Positions 17,334 through 27,815 of a stretch of DNA of 64,000 bases are shown here, one piece after another. The notes beneath the pieces are model-generated. The model was not told the origin of the DNA and ran no database searches. It saw only the letters and a list, made by a program, of their open reading frames with translations. Every line of letters starts with the position of its first letter. Position 1 is the stretch's first letter. Made by a program: the position numbers and the translations under genes. Where the stretch lies: NCBI RefSeq assembly GCF_900184735.1, contig NZ_LT855386.1:580988-644987 (forward strand), read 5' to 3'. The DNA is from Paucisalibacillus globulus. Lineage in GTDB: Bacteria > Bacillota > Bacilli > Bacillales > Amphibacillaceae.

Positions 17334-17568
17334 TTTCATCCCACCTCACTTCCTAATACTTATAGAACAAAACAAACATTGACTTTTTTTAAGTCAGTAT
17401 TATCTTCTGCCATTTATTAATAATTCATACCAAGAAAACGTGTTATTTCAACACATACAGTCAAGATTTGTTTAAATAAACTTCCTAAAAAAATGTAATA
17501 AGTTCCAGTTAGTAGGCATAGAATATAAATGGTAAATTTTATCTAAAATATTAGGATGGGTGATACAC

Positions 17569-19626
17569 ATGGACGATAAGTCATCAAGAAATCAAAAGCC
17601 TCCTAATGATCCGAAACAGGCGCAGTTAGATCAATTCCGTATAAGAAATACTGGAAAACCTATGACAACTATGCAAGGAAGAAAAAGATCTCAAGATACG
17701 GATCAATTAAAAGCCGGCATACGTGGACCTTCTTTACGCCAAGATTATGATTTCTTTGAAAAGATGTCGCATTTTAATCATGAAGAAATACCAGAAAGAG
17801 TGGTTCATGCACGAGGATATAGTGCACATGGAGAATTTGAATGTTACAAATCAATGAAACATGTAACAAGAGCTAAATTCCTATCGGAGCCAGGGAAAAA
17901 AACACCTTTAACAATCCGTTTTTCCACTGTACAGGGACCTAAGGGATCCTATGATACAGCTAGGGATTTACGTTGCCAGGGTGTTAAGCTATATACAGAA
18001 GAAGGAAATCTGGACCTAACAACGATTGCGATGCCTGTATTAATAAACCAGGACGCCATGAAGTTTCCAGATGCAATGCATGCTTATCAAGCAAAACAAG
18101 ATGATGATATCCCAACAGCTACTGGTGCACACGATCATTTTTGGGATTATGTAGCCAATAACCCAGAGTCGATACACATGGTGACGTGGATTATGTCTGA
18201 TCGTGGTATTTTAAGAAGCTATCGAATGATGGAATCGTGGTCCATCAATACGTATCTATTTGTAAACGAACAAGGGAAAGCAACATTTATGAGGTATGTT
18301 TGGAAACCAGTCTTAGGAGTTCATTCCTTGACTCAAGAAGAGGCAATTAAACTTGGTGGAATTGATCCTGACTTTCATCGGAAAGATTTGAGAGAAGCAA
18401 TTGACAAAGGATTTTATCCTGAGTATGAATTAGGAGTACAACTCATATCGCTTGAGGATGAGTTTAAATTTGATTTTGATGTTCTAGACCCCGCAAAGTT
18501 TTGGCCTGAAGAGCTCGTCCCTGTGGAAATCATTGGTAAGATGACTTTAAATCGAAACATTCAAAATTACTTTACGGAATCAGAACAGGTTGCATTTAAT
18601 CCGGCAAATGTTGTACCAGGGATTGATTTCTCTAATGATCCTGTCTTACAAGGAAGATTAATGGCGTACAGAGATACACAACAACATCGACTTGGTAGTG
18701 CCAATTATGATGAACTTCCAATCAACCGATCACTTTGTCCATTCCATAACAATACACGTAGAGGTGTGATGAGACAGCGAATTGATGTGGAAGAGGTAGA
18801 TTACCACCAAAATTCCTTAGCCAATAACACGCCTTATACTGTACCACCAGAAGAGGGCGGTTATGAATATTATCCTAAGAAGGTAGAAGGACACGTCATC
18901 CGTGCAAGGAGTGACTCATTTAAAGACTACTACTCTCAAGTAAGAATTTTTTGGAATAGCTTGACTCCTGTAGAAAAGCAGCACACAATTGAAGGGTTTA
19001 GTTATCAACTAGGAAAGGTAAGAAGTGAGTCTGTCCGTCAACAAAATGTTGATTTATTAGTCAATGTTGATAAAGAATTAGCTACTATTATTGCTGATAA
19101 TATTGGTGTGAATCCTCCAACTGGTACTCATGTTCCGGTTGAGACCAGCTATCCATCTCTCAGCCAATTTAACACACCACGTTATGCTGTTACACAAAAA
19201 GTAGGTGTTTTGATTGGTAATGGTTTTAATGGGAAAGAAGTAACTAGTGTACTCAACACATTACAGCAACAAGGAATATTTGTTGTTGTAATTAGTGAGA
19301 AACTCGGTACAGTCACAGGTTCTGATGGTACAAAAATTAAAATCAACGATACGTTCCTTACATTAAGTCCATACCTGGTTGATACACTCTATGTAGTCGG
19401 CGGAACTGCTAGAAATCAAGAGAAGTTTAATGCTGATGTTACGACATTCTTACATGAAGCTTATAAACAATATAAGCCAATTGGTGTGGCTACAACAGGG
19501 CAGTCTTTTATACAGCCTTCCAACAATAATAATTTAGCAGGGGTTGTCTTCGCCGCTAATAATCCAAACTTCGAAAAGGATTTCGTTACTGCAATTGGTC
19601 AAATGCGTTTCTGGAATCGAAGATAA
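17569..19626 (+). CDS. Large-subunit (KatE/HPII-like) catalase, divergent heme pocket
   Basis: A 685-residue protein with a catalase core (about residues 35-490) and a C-terminal DJ-1/flavodoxin-like domain (about 540-685, QKVGVLIGNGF), as in HPII. The catalytic His is present (H80, VVHARGYSAHG), and so are the proximal heme Tyr (Y367, LMAYRDTQ) and its preceding Arg. The usual VGNNTP segment reads TTIAMP, so the distal Asn is Ala (A154). RGFAVKFYT reads RCQGVKLYT, and MEGFGVHTF reads MESWSINTY. Activity is therefore uncertain. I chose ATG 17569 with AGGATGG upstream; GTG 17560 abuts that site. No PerR box or clean SigB promoter was found. Confidence 0.88.
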   Translation: MDDKSSRNQKPPNDPKQAQLDQFRIRNTGKPMTTMQGRKRSQDTDQLKAGIRGPSLRQDYDFFEKMSHFNHEEIPERVVHARGYSAHGEFECYKSMKHVTRAKFLSEPGKKTPLTIRFSTVQGPKGSYDTARDLRCQGVKLYTEEGNLDLTTIAMPVLINQDAMKFPDAMHAYQAKQDDDIPTATGAHDHFWDYVANNPESIHMVTWIMSDRGILRSYRMMESWSINTYLFVNEQGKATFMRYVWKPVLGVHSLTQEEAIKLGGIDPDFHRKDLREAIDKGFYPEYELGVQLISLEDEFKFDFDVLDPAKFWPEELVPVEIIGKMTLNRNIQNYFTESEQVAFNPANVVPGIDFSNDPVLQGRLMAYRDTQQHRLGSANYDELPINRSLCPFHNNTRRGVMRQRIDVEEVDYHQNSLANNTPYTVPPEEGGYEYYPKKVEGHVIRARSDSFKDYYSQVRIFWNSLTPVEKQHTIEGFSYQLGKVRSESVRQQNVDLLVNVDKELATIIADNIGVNPPTGTHVPVETSYPSLSQFNTPRYAVTQKVGVLIGNGFNGKEVTSVLNTLQQQGIFVVVISEKLGTVTGSDGTKIKINDTFLTLSPYLVDTLYVVGGTARNQEKFNADVTTFLHEAYKQYKPIGVATTGQSFIQPSNNNNLAGVVFAANNPNFEKDFVTAIGQMRFWNRR

Positions 19627-19690
19627 TTTAAACATTTTAAGAAATCCATTAATTAATTGACTAACAGTTAGACGAAAAGTATATAAAATA

Positions 19691-19725
19691 GAAAGCCCTT
19701 ATCACTGATGATAAGGGCTTTTTTA
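19691..19725. terminator. Bidirectional terminator after catalase
   Basis: GAAAGCCCTTATCA / TGATAAGGGCTTTT hairpin with a small loop and T-runs, between the catalase and the convergent MBL gene. Confidence 0.88.
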
Positions 19726-19729
19726 CTAT

Positions 19730-20587
19730 TTAATGAAAATCTCCATCAACATATTTTCCGTAATCGGGAATCGCAATTCGTTCAAATTCCTGTACTAACT
19801 TTTCCAAGCTCTCCGATAACAAATCACCAGTCATAGGTAATCCATGTCCAGTAATAGCAACAGACGGTTTTAATGCTTCTAATCGAATAACAGATTCCTT
19901 AGCGGCCTTCCAGTCAGTAGTTAGATATCTCGGTGGACCATTTATCTCTTGTTCTTGGGTTAATACTTTATACAGGGAATCTTGCTTCACCGTAACGAAT
20001 GCATCCCCAACAATTAGCGCCTTGTCTTCATCTCGAAATAATGATACATGACCCGGGGAATGACCAGGCGTATGTATCCAACGAAAATCAGGCAAATGTG
20101 GGATAGCCCCATCTGAAGGCAATGCCTCTACCTTATCACCCAAATTAATAGGCTCATTTGGAAACATTGGTGACATCTTTGCTACCATACCACCTTCCAC
20201 TGTTGGATCAGGTTCAGGATAGCTTTTCTGCCCCGTTAAAAATGGCATTTCTAATTCATGTGCATAGACAGGAATTTGCCAATGTTTGACCAAATCTATA
20301 ATTGCACCAACATGATCAAAATGTCCATGTGTCAGAATGATTGCTTTCGGACGACTATTCTTACCAAAGCGTTCTTCAACGATTGAAATAATGTTGTCTG
20401 CAGAATTAGGCATTCCTGCATCAACTAGGACAAAATCCTTTGTTCTCGGATTCCCAACTAGTATGATGTTTACTATCTGGATTGTATGACAATACAGATC
20501 ATGTGATACCTCCATTCCCATCCCACTTCCAACAGAAGTTGCAGGTATATATTTATAATCACTACCATATTCCATTTCATTATCCAT
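19730..20587 (-). CDS. MBL-fold metallo-hydrolase (YflN-like)
   Basis: A 285-residue metallo-beta-lactamase-fold enzyme. The dinuclear metal motif is HGHFDH, further ligands lie in HTPGHSPGH, VGDAFV provides the bridging Asp and ITGHGLP the last His. The N-terminal half matches the family of B. subtilis YflN-type hydrolases, whose substrates are not known; members often hydrolyse thioesters or lactones. The start is set at 20587 because AGGAGGT lies 9 bases from it; the ATG two codons earlier is only 3 bases away. It is convergent with the catalase and apparently monocistronic. Confidence 0.85.
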   Translation of the reverse strand: MDNEMEYGSDYKYIPATSVGSGMGMEVSHDLYCHTIQIVNIILVGNPRTKDFVLVDAGMPNSADNIISIVEERFGKNSRPKAIILTHGHFDHVGAIIDLVKHWQIPVYAHELEMPFLTGQKSYPEPDPTVEGGMVAKMSPMFPNEPINLGDKVEALPSDGAIPHLPDFRWIHTPGHSPGHVSLFRDEDKALIVGDAFVTVKQDSLYKVLTQEQEINGPPRYLTTDWKAAKESVIRLEALKPSVAITGHGLPMTGDLLSESLEKLVQEFERIAIPDYGKYVDGDFH

Positions 20588-20719
20588 CTTCATATACCTC
20601 CTTTCTAATCCGAACTATCATAGGTATTGTTCCTCAAAAAAGGATGAATATGATAATCACCTCGATCAGTTAAATACCTCAATTGAATAATATAAACTGG
20701 CTCATATACCTTTTTCCAC

Positions 20720-20748
20720 TTGCATTTCTTTAAATGACTATATATAAT
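20720..20748 (+). promoter_or_regulatory. SigmaA promoter of the trpS leader
   Basis: TTGCAT (20720-20725), 17-base spacer, TATAAT (20743-20748), placing the start near 20755, just upstream of the T-box leader. Confidence 0.75.
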
Positions 20749-20773
20749 ATAAAAAAATCAATATCTTTAGCAA

Positions 20774-20963
20774 TGAAAAAGGCGCAGTACTTTTTACCCT
20801 CTGTTTGTAGAGAGCTTGTGGTTGGTGGGAACAAGCATCATGGTAAACAGGAATTGGACTTTGGAGCTAATTTTAATGAAGTGATCTTAATGTTTTAAGA
20901 TAATTAGGGTGGCAACGCGGTTCATTCGTCCCTTCTATTAGGGGATAAATGGGCTTTTTTTTT
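20774..20963 (+). ncRNA. T-box riboswitch of trpS (tRNA-Trp sensing)
   Basis: Contains the hallmark T-box sequence AGGGTGGCAACGCGG (20906-20920), followed by a terminator stem (CATTCGTCCC / GGGGATAAATG) and a nine-T run ending near 20963. The upstream stem I region contains GGAATTGGAC, where TGG (20855-20857) is a reasonable Trp specifier codon. Uncharged tRNA-Trp would stabilise the antiterminator and allow trpS expression. The T-box is certain; the specifier assignment rests on position and the downstream gene. Confidence 0.93.
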
Positions 20964-20988
20964 ATTGCCCAAATAAATAAAGGAGTGA

Positions 20989-21984
<996 letters not shown>

Positions 21985-21992
21985 ATAGAAAC

Positions 21993-22028
21993 AAAAAACC
22001 AGTGAGGCGAAAACCTCACTGGTTTTTT
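21993..22028. terminator. Bidirectional terminator between trpS and yjbA
   Basis: AAAAAACCAGTGAGG / CCTCACTGGTTTTTT hairpin, 15-bp stem, six-base loop, T-runs on both strands. It overlaps the last codons of the convergent yjbA. Confidence 0.92.
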
Positions 22029-22789
22029 GACTTCTGTTTAGATGTACCTTCTGCATAATTGTTTTCGAGCTCCCACATCTTTTCAAGGAATGGTTGCCCT
22101 TTAATTAATTTTTCACAAAGCTCTTCATGAGCTTGACTCCAGCCATACTTTACGCCTTCATATAAGGCTTGCCACACTTCTTCTTCATCCATGTAACGAA
22201 TATCAGGATACTTTTTTGGATCCCATTCAGTTAACCAATAACGCAATTCTCCAATATTATTAGCTGTACGAAGTTGATCTAATCCCATCATTAATAACTG
22301 CTTTATTTGTCTTTCCCTTCTTGTTAAACCAAATACAAGGTTAGGAGACATGGAAAGCATATGATATTCCTTTACATAATTGGAATCATCGAACCCGAAG
22401 CTTTGGGCTTTTGTCTTTTCAATCATTTCATAAACTAATTGTTCTTGTCTTGGGATTAACCGACTTTTACGAATTGGAATACGGTAGCCAATAGTGTCAA
22501 TAGCTAATATGTCATTTCCATCAGTTACAATACAGGCATATTCGACTACAGAACGTTCCTGACCTTTCCGAGTATATGCACGTTTATAAATGGCATCTAA
22601 TAAACCTTGTGGTAAATCATGCATATCATTTTCAATATATTGATAAAGCGATTCCGTTATGTAGATTAATGGTACTTGGTCAAGTAGTTCGATACCGTCG
22701 TCTTTACGCCATTCATGGAAATAACAAACATTATACCCGTTTTCTTCTCCTTCAAACCAGTTCACCCAAACATCGTGTAAATATAACAT
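22016..22789 (-). CDS. yjbA: YjbA family protein (DUF3603)
   Basis: A 257-residue soluble protein of unknown function, recognised as YjbA by sequence ([11 protein letters not shown] at the start, then [20 protein letters not shown]) and by its convergent position next to trpS. No catalytic motif is evident. I set the start at ATG 22789: GTGAGGGG lies about 8 bases upstream of it, while the ATG at 22819 lacks a ribosome site and would add a poor, Cys-rich extension. The basic C-terminus ends KQKSKNQ. Confidence 0.85.
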   Translation of the reverse strand: MLYLHDVWVNWFEGEENGYNVCYFHEWRKDDGIELLDQVPLIYITESLYQYIENDMHDLPQGLLDAIYKRAYTRKGQERSVVEYACIVTDGNDILAIDTIGYRIPIRKSRLIPRQEQLVYEMIEKTKAQSFGFDDSNYVKEYHMLSMSPNLVFGLTRRERQIKQLLMMGLDQLRTANNIGELRYWLTEWDPKKYPDIRYMDEEEVWQALYEGVKYGWSQAHEELCEKLIKGQPFLEKMWELENNYAEGTSKQKSKNQ

Positions 22790-22928
22790 ACAACACCCCT
22801 CACTCCCAAAATGAAACATTCGAGGTTGTTCAAAAATTACCAGTTATACCATAATTTTTGAACATACACTTTAGAATACATTATGACCATCATTTGAAAT
22901 TTTATTCGAGAGAGCGCAAATTAACTGG

Positions 22929-23135
22929 TCAAGGTTTAAACGGAGATGTGTAGATAACAAACGTCATAATTAATAAACCGATCGGCAGAAAATAGCATTC
23001 TAATCTACCACTTACAAATAAAAAATACTCACCCCATGACACCCCTGCCGGTAAAAAGTTCATATAGGCAATCAGTGTCACACCACCAGTCACAGCAAGT
23101 CCAAATCCAATTAAAAACAAAAATATATAGCCCAT
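22929..23135 (-). CDS. Small membrane protein, unknown
   Basis: A 68-residue protein with two hydrophobic helices (about residues 2-25 and 46-63) joined by a short loop containing GVSWGEYFLF. The AGGTGG ribosome site precedes the ATG. No family is recognised. It lies between yjbA and the 42-bp repeat array downstream of fabF, and is probably transcribed on its own. It is supported by the ribosome site and coherent membrane topology; homologue searches would decide. Confidence 0.6.
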   Translation of the reverse strand: MGYIFLFLIGFGLAVTGGVTLIAYMNFLPAGVSWGEYFLFVSGRLECYFLPIGLLIMTFVIYTSPFKP

Positions 23136-23249
23136 CTTTTTCTACCACCTATGCTTGTCCTAAAGTTTATTTTTATGTATATGCTAGCAATTTCGGAAAA
23201 ATGATAGAAATGATAGAGCGAATAGATTTAACTTTTACTTGGTTTTGGT

Positions 23250-23655
23250 AAAGGAATATGGTTTGCAGGAGAAGGAGCATGATGTTTGGGTGTGGGCGCA
23301 TGGTGCTTAGGCTTGGGCACATGGTTTCAAACTTCAGGAGCATACTGGTTGGCTGGGGGCACATGGTTTCAAACTCCGGGAGCATACTAGTTGAGCTTGG
23401 GCACATGGTTTCAAACTTCGGGAGCATTCTGGTTGGCTGGGGGCACATGGTTTCAAACTCCGGGAGCAAACTGGTTGGACTTGGGCGCATAGTTTGAAAC
23501 TTCGGGAGCAACCTGGTTAGGCTTGGGCGCATAGTTTGAAACTCCGGGAGCATTCTGGTTGGGCTTGGGCACATGGTTTGAAATTCCGGGAGCATTCTGG
23601 TTGGGATTGGGCACATCGTATGAAACTTCGGGAGCAACCTGGTGCCTAGGGGCAT
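23250..23655. repeat. Degenerate tandem repeat array, 42-bp period (locus A)
   Basis: About nine units, each anchored by GGGAGCATTCTGGTTGG and GGGCACATGGTTT-AAACT; corresponding positions recur every 42 bases (for example the GGAGCA blocks from about 23333 to 23628). Units differ by scattered substitutions (TTC/TCC, ATTC/AACC, CACATGG/CGCATAG). The array lies between the fabF terminator and the small membrane gene. It gives long false ORFs on both strands because 42 is a multiple of three, and none has a credible start. Confidence 0.88.
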
Positions 23656-23676
23656 AATTATGAAAAGCCCAAACCA

Positions 23677-23710
23677 CAAAAAAGACTGACCAGACAAGGT
23701 CAGCCTTTCC
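23677..23710 (-). terminator. Terminator after fabF (leftward)
   Basis: GGCTGACCTTG...TGGTCAGTC hairpin with a six-T run on the minus strand, just past the fabF stop. Confidence 0.82.
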
Positions 23711-23719
23711 TACTTTCAT

Positions 23720-24958
23720 TTATTCATATTTTTTAAATATAAGTGCTACGTTATGACCGCCGAATCCAAGAGAGTTACTTACAACAACATTTACGTTTTG
23801 CTTTCTCGCTTCATTTGGCACATAATCTAAATCACATTCTGGGTCTGGAGTTTCATAGTTAATAGTTGGTGGAACCACGCCATCTGCAATTGCCTTAACT
23901 GAAATAACTGCTTCCACTCCACCAGCAGCCCCTAGCAGGTGACCTGTCATAGATTTTGTTGATGAGACAGCTAGTTTATAAGCATGATCTCCAAAGATTG
24001 TTTTAATTGCTTCTGTTTCATATTTATCATTTAGGTCTGTACTAGTACCGTGAGCATTGATGTAATCCACGTCTTCTGGTTTTAACCCAGCATCTCGGAG
24101 TGCATGTTGCATAGCTCTTGCTGCACCTTCCCCATGTTCTGCAGGTGCCGTGATATGATATGCATCTCCAGTAGCTCCATAGCCAACAATTTCTGCATAT
24201 ATATGAGCACCGCGTTCTAGTGCTGTTTCTAGGGTTTCTAAAATCAGAATACCAGATCCTTCACCCATGACAAACCCATCACGGTTTTTATCAAATGGAC
24301 GACTTGCTGATTTCGGATCTTCGTTAAAGGACAATGCCTTCATTGCGGAGAATCCTGCATAGGACATGTTCGTAATTGGTGCTTCTGCTCCACCCGCAAT
24401 GATATAATCTACATCACCACGTTTTACCGCTTTAAATGCATCACCAATTGAGTTTGCCCCTGATGCACAAGCTGTTACCGAACAAGAATTAATCCCTTTA
24501 GCTCCTGTTTGAATGGAAACTTGACCAGCAGCCATATCTGGTATCATCATCGGTACGAAAAATGGACTAACACGTTTAGGTCCTTTTTCCATAAATTTAC
24601 GGAACTGGTCTTCATAAGTTTGCATTCCACCTATTCCAGAACCAATCCATACTCCCACTCGATGAGCAATATCTTCACTGACTTCTAGTTTCGCATCTTG
24701 TAGGGCCATTTTTGACGCTGCAACGGCAAATTGTGTAAATGGATCCATTTTACGTGCATCCTTCTTATCCACATATAAGGTTGGATCAAAATCTTTTACC
24801 TCTGCGGCAACTTTTGCTGGGAATTCATCCTTATTTACTTGTGTGACAAAATCAATTCCAGATTTTCCTGCAAGAAGACTTTCCCACATGGTTTGAACGT
24901 CATTACCAATTGGGGTTACTGCTCCAAGCCCTGTTACTACTACTCTTCTTTCCGACAT
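23720..24958 (-). CDS. fabF: 3-oxoacyl-ACP synthase II (FabF)
   Basis: Condensing enzyme that elongates acyl-ACP with malonyl-ACP in fatty acid synthesis. The 412 residues begin [18 protein letters not shown]. The active-site Cys is in [13 protein letters not shown] (about residue 164), and the two catalytic histidines are in [11 protein letters not shown] and [15 protein letters not shown]. It follows fabH by 72 bases on the same strand, so the pair is one operon under the FapR-like operator upstream of fabH. Confidence 0.97.
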   Translation of the reverse strand: MSERRVVVTGLGAVTPIGNDVQTMWESLLAGKSGIDFVTQVNKDEFPAKVAAEVKDFDPTLYVDKKDARKMDPFTQFAVAASKMALQDAKLEVSEDIAHRVGVWIGSGIGGMQTYEDQFRKFMEKGPKRVSPFFVPMMIPDMAAGQVSIQTGAKGINSCSVTACASGANSIGDAFKAVKRGDVDYIIAGGAEAPITNMSYAGFSAMKALSFNEDPKSASRPFDKNRDGFVMGEGSGILILETLETALERGAHIYAEIVGYGATGDAYHITAPAEHGEGAARAMQHALRDAGLKPEDVDYINAHGTSTDLNDKYETEAIKTIFGDHAYKLAVSSTKSMTGHLLGAAGGVEAVISVKAIADGVVPPTINYETPDPECDLDYVPNEARKQNVNVVVSNSLGFGGHNVALIFKKYE

Positions 24959-25030
24959 GATTCGGTATTCCTCCTAATTAAATAATGGTTTTTTTGGGAA
25001 CGAACCACCCCTGAGATTTGCTGAATTTAA

Positions 25031-25969
25031 TTAGCAACCCCAACGTAATGCTACCGCTCCCCATGTAAGACCTGCTCCAAATCCAACCAGAACAATTACA
25101 TCATTTTCCTTAATTTTACCATCTTTTACACTTTCTGATAAAGCCATAGGTATACTTGCAGAGGAATTATTACCATATTTATTAATAACCTTAGCCATTC
25201 TATCCTCAGAGATACCTAGTTTTTCCATAGCCGCTTCCATAATACGAATATTGGCTTGATGTGGAACTAAATAATCCACATCCTCTTTTTGTAAGCCTGC
25301 CTTTTCAATAACATTTAAGGATGATTCAGGCATCTGTCTAACCGCGAATTTAAATACTTCACGACCATTCATGGTAATAAAACCATCATCCTTCTGATAG
25401 AGATGCTTTCCACCTCCACCGTTTGCTCCAAGCTCAAACGATAATATTCCTTTACCTTCTGAAACTTCCCCCATTACAGCTGCCCCGGCTCCATCACCAA
25501 ATAAGACACATGTGTTCCGGTCAGTCCAATCTGTTATTTTCGAAAGTTTCTCAGCACCTACAACTAAAACATGTTTATAAACTTTTGTTTCAATAAATTG
25601 TTTTGCGGTAATCATTCCGTACATAAATCCAGCGCAAGCAGCACTCACATCCATTGCAGCTGCATTCCATGCCCCTAGTTTCTCTTGTAACATACAAGAT
25701 ATGGATGGGAATGGTGTGTCCGGAGTAACCGTAGCGACAAGAATTAAATCTAGATCCTCTGGTTTTACACCTGCGTCTTCCATGGCACTTAATGAAGCAT
25801 GATATGCCATATCAGAAGTATTCATATCATCTTCTGCTATTCTTCGTTCCTCAATACCAGTACGAGTACGAATCCACTCGTCATTCGTATCAACAACTTT
25901 TTCTAAATCACTATTCGTAACTATATTAGTGGGTACATAATGACCTACTCCTAAAACGCCAACACCCAT
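25031..25969 (-). CDS. fabH: 3-oxoacyl-ACP synthase III (FabH)
   Basis: Initiates fatty acid synthesis by condensing acyl-CoA with malonyl-ACP; in Bacillus it prefers branched primers. The 312 residues carry the catalytic triad: Cys in [12 protein letters not shown] (about 113), His in [13 protein letters not shown] and Asn in KYGNNSSAS. The start has AAGGGGATG upstream. It is the first gene of fabHF, downstream of med, as in B. subtilis where it is fabHA. Confidence 0.97.
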   Translation of the reverse strand: MGVGVLGVGHYVPTNIVTNSDLEKVVDTNDEWIRTRTGIEERRIAEDDMNTSDMAYHASLSAMEDAGVKPEDLDLILVATVTPDTPFPSISCMLQEKLGAWNAAAMDVSAACAGFMYGMITAKQFIETKVYKHVLVVGAEKLSKITDWTDRNTCVLFGDGAGAAVMGEVSEGKGILSFELGANGGGGKHLYQKDDGFITMNGREVFKFAVRQMPESSLNVIEKAGLQKEDVDYLVPHQANIRIMEAAMEKLGISEDRMAKVINKYGNNSSASIPMALSESVKDGKIKENDVIVLVGFGAGLTWGAVALRWGC

Positions 25970-26005
25970 ATATACATCCCCTTAGCTTTTTGTTTATTAT
26001 CAAAT

Positions 26006-26051
26006 ATTATGACTTGGTACTAATTTTAATCTAAAAAAGAATGACTTGCAA
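26006..26051 (-). promoter_or_regulatory. fabHF promoter with FapR-like operator
   Basis: On the minus strand: TTGCAA (26051-26046), 17-base spacer, TAAAAT (26028-26023). Overlapping the -10 end and continuing into the start region is ATTAGTACCAAGTCATAAT (26024-26006), an imperfect inverted repeat. It contains the TTAGTACC half-site typical of FapR operators, which control fab genes in Bacillus through malonyl-CoA. The promoter is seen in sequence; the operator is assigned by similarity and context. Confidence 0.72.
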
Positions 26052-26092
26052 GAACTAAGTTTCAGAGGGAGGTAATAATACCTTTACTTCTC

Positions 26093-27052
26093 TTAGTACT
26101 GATTAGGAAGCAAGCCAGTTTCTTTATATTTTTCTATTGAATCATTTAATTTCTTTTGAAAATATATTGGAACTTCTGAACTATACTTACCTAAGGTAAT
26201 ATAGTCATCCTTAAAATCAAATGATAGTATTTCACCATTTAACTTGCCTTCATTAAATTTCTTTGCTGCAAGCAAATATAGTCGGTCAACGTGTTGAACT
26301 GTACTAGTTAGTACTGTTTCCGGTTCAATGTTTAATTGATCTGACACAAATCCAATTGCATATAAACCATCTTTACCAGCATTTCTTATAACACCTTCAC
26401 TGAAAGCATCCCCAGCTGGATATATGACATCTATACCTTTTTGTTTCATTCTCTCATAGGCTTCGATTGCCACTTCACTCTTTGTCCAATCATAGATAAA
26501 TTCCATATTTACATTAGTCTCTGGATTTTGATACTTAACACCTTCATAAAACCCTTCTATCTCTGGTTGCCATTGATAAGCAGCAATAATTCCGACTTGT
26601 TTTGTATCAGACATCTCGCTTGCAATCATGCCAGCAAAAAAACCCATTGCATGTGAATTAAACGTCAAACTTGTCAGGTTTTCACTGTAATAATTCCCAT
26701 TAAAATATACAAAGTGAACATCTGAATATGTTTTTGCAAGATGGTAAAACCTTTCTCCATAAATACTACTATGACCAAAGATCAGATTAACTCCCTCATT
26801 GACGAGTTCACTAACTGCTTTTGAGATTTCCACATCAGTAGAAACATTTTCTCTTACCTCAATATCGACGCCTAATTCCTCTTCAATTTCTAATAAACCT
26901 TCATACCCTTTTTCATTCCAGGGTTTTTCGTTTACCACACCTTCGAGGATCATGCCAACTTTAATTACATTTCCTTGCTGTTGTTGTGTACACCCGCTAG
27001 CAAATAATATTCCTATAAATATCACTAAGATAAATCCGTATCTTCTCCTCAA
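26093..27052 (-). CDS. med: Med-like BMP-family lipoprotein, competence regulator
   Basis: About 319 residues. The N-terminal signal peptide ends in a lipobox FASGC, so the mature protein is membrane-anchored. The body is a BMP/PnrA-type periplasmic-binding fold with KVGMILEG, NEGVNLIFGHSSIYG, HAMGFFAGMIA, GIIAAYQWQPEIEGF and VIYPAGDAFSEGV, all close to Med of B. subtilis, where it raises comK expression. Its place between fabH and the yjaV-like gene supports this. TTG 27052 is preferred from the GGAG spacing and gives a typical basic signal N-terminus; ATG 27067 is the alternative. No comZ was seen between med and fabH. Confidence 0.85.
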   Translation of the reverse strand: MRRRYGFILVIFIGILFASGCTQQQQGNVIKVGMILEGVVNEKPWNEKGYEGLLEIEEELGVDIEVRENVSTDVEISKAVSELVNEGVNLIFGHSSIYGERFYHLAKTYSDVHFVYFNGNYYSENLTSLTFNSHAMGFFAGMIASEMSDTKQVGIIAAYQWQPEIEGFYEGVKYQNPETNVNMEFIYDWTKSEVAIEAYERMKQKGIDVIYPAGDAFSEGVIRNAGKDGLYAIGFVSDQLNIEPETVLTSTVQHVDRLYLLAAKKFNEGKLNGEILSFDFKDDYITLGKYSSEVPIYFQKKLNDSIEKYKETGLLPNQY

Positions 27053-27081
27053 GTCCGTGCACTCCATTCAATTACAATGCG

Positions 27082-27693
27082 TTAATAGAAATTCTTATAG
27101 CGGCGATAATGAGCTAATACACTTCTCATTTTTTCTTCTATAGGTATATTGTCACGAATATAGATAGAATTTTCAAGTTTGACAGACTCATTAAGGAAAA
27201 TTTTCTTTGAAAACACATTTATAGTTGTAGAATTAGGGGGTGCTTTCAACACCTGGTAGGTTGCTTTAACAAAATCTCCAATGTAAACAGATTCGGCTTG
27301 GAATTCTTCAGAATCGAATCGTGTCAGTTTCTTTCCTGTCATGAGCCCCTCTTCTGTCATTTCCATCCATTCACCAAATAAAAGTGGTGCCTTGATAATA
27401 ATGGCATCCTCTAACTTTTTTTTCAATCCATTTACATCAATTTGAATTATTTTATCTGCCTTAATACTAGTTGTAGAATCACAACTACCAATAATAATAG
27501 CAGTATCAACCTTATGTTCTTTCGGAGAATCGATTAATGAGAACGAGCTATTTCGCCCAATGGACATGTAAAGATTATCTTTCTTCTCAGAGTCGATTTT
27601 GTCTACACCTTTAACCACTATACCCTTTTCGAGTAAAAAATTAACATAATGATAACCAATCCAATGAAAACAATTTTGTACAAGAATTGTCAC
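27082..27693 (-). CDS. YjaV-like NAD(P)-dependent epimerase-related protein
   Basis: A 203-residue protein with a shortened, weak Rossmann-like N-terminus (ILVQNCFHWIGYHYVNFLLEKG, an altered GxxGxxG) and a late segment ESVYIGDFVKATYQVL typical of the extended-SDR C-terminal part. The catalytic Y-x3-K is not evident, so enzyme activity is doubtful. The GTG start follows AAAGGAGGAATATTAA. It lies upstream of med on the same strand, as yjaV does in B. subtilis, and the 29-base gap suggests co-transcription. Confidence 0.7.
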   Translation of the reverse strand: MTILVQNCFHWIGYHYVNFLLEKGIVVKGVDKIDSEKKDNLYMSIGRNSSFSLIDSPKEHKVDTAIIIGSCDSTTSIKADKIIQIDVNGLKKKLEDAIIIKAPLLFGEWMEMTEEGLMTGKKLTRFDSEEFQAESVYIGDFVKATYQVLKAPPNSTTINVFSKKIFLNESVKLENSIYIRDNIPIEEKMRSVLAHYRRYKNFY

Positions 27694-27815
27694 TTAATAT
27701 TCCTCCTTTCTATGTAAACTATGAAGAAATACTTTTCATTTATGTGTTGATTTGGTAAACTTAATAAAGGAAATTATGATAGTTTTTTTGAAAAAGAATA
27801 GGAGTGTTACATACA

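Noticed and set aside
17460-17568. SigB promoter or PerR box for the catalase
   Set aside because: GTTTAA occurs near 17469 but no GGGTAT/GGGAAA follows at 13-15 bases, and no TTATAAT-N-ATTATAA was found.
23250-23655. CRISPR array
   Set aside because: Whole 42-bp units repeat with graded divergence; there are no short identical repeats separated by unique spacers and no cas genes nearby. The same applies at 59465-59838 and 61922-62160.
23173-23719. Two overlapping minus-strand ORFs with 14-residue repeats (APKPNQNAPGVSNY and LLPEFETMCPQPTR)
   Set aside because: Both frames stay open across the same 42-bp array and one begins at the fabF stop and reads through its terminator; at most one could be real and neither has a start signal.
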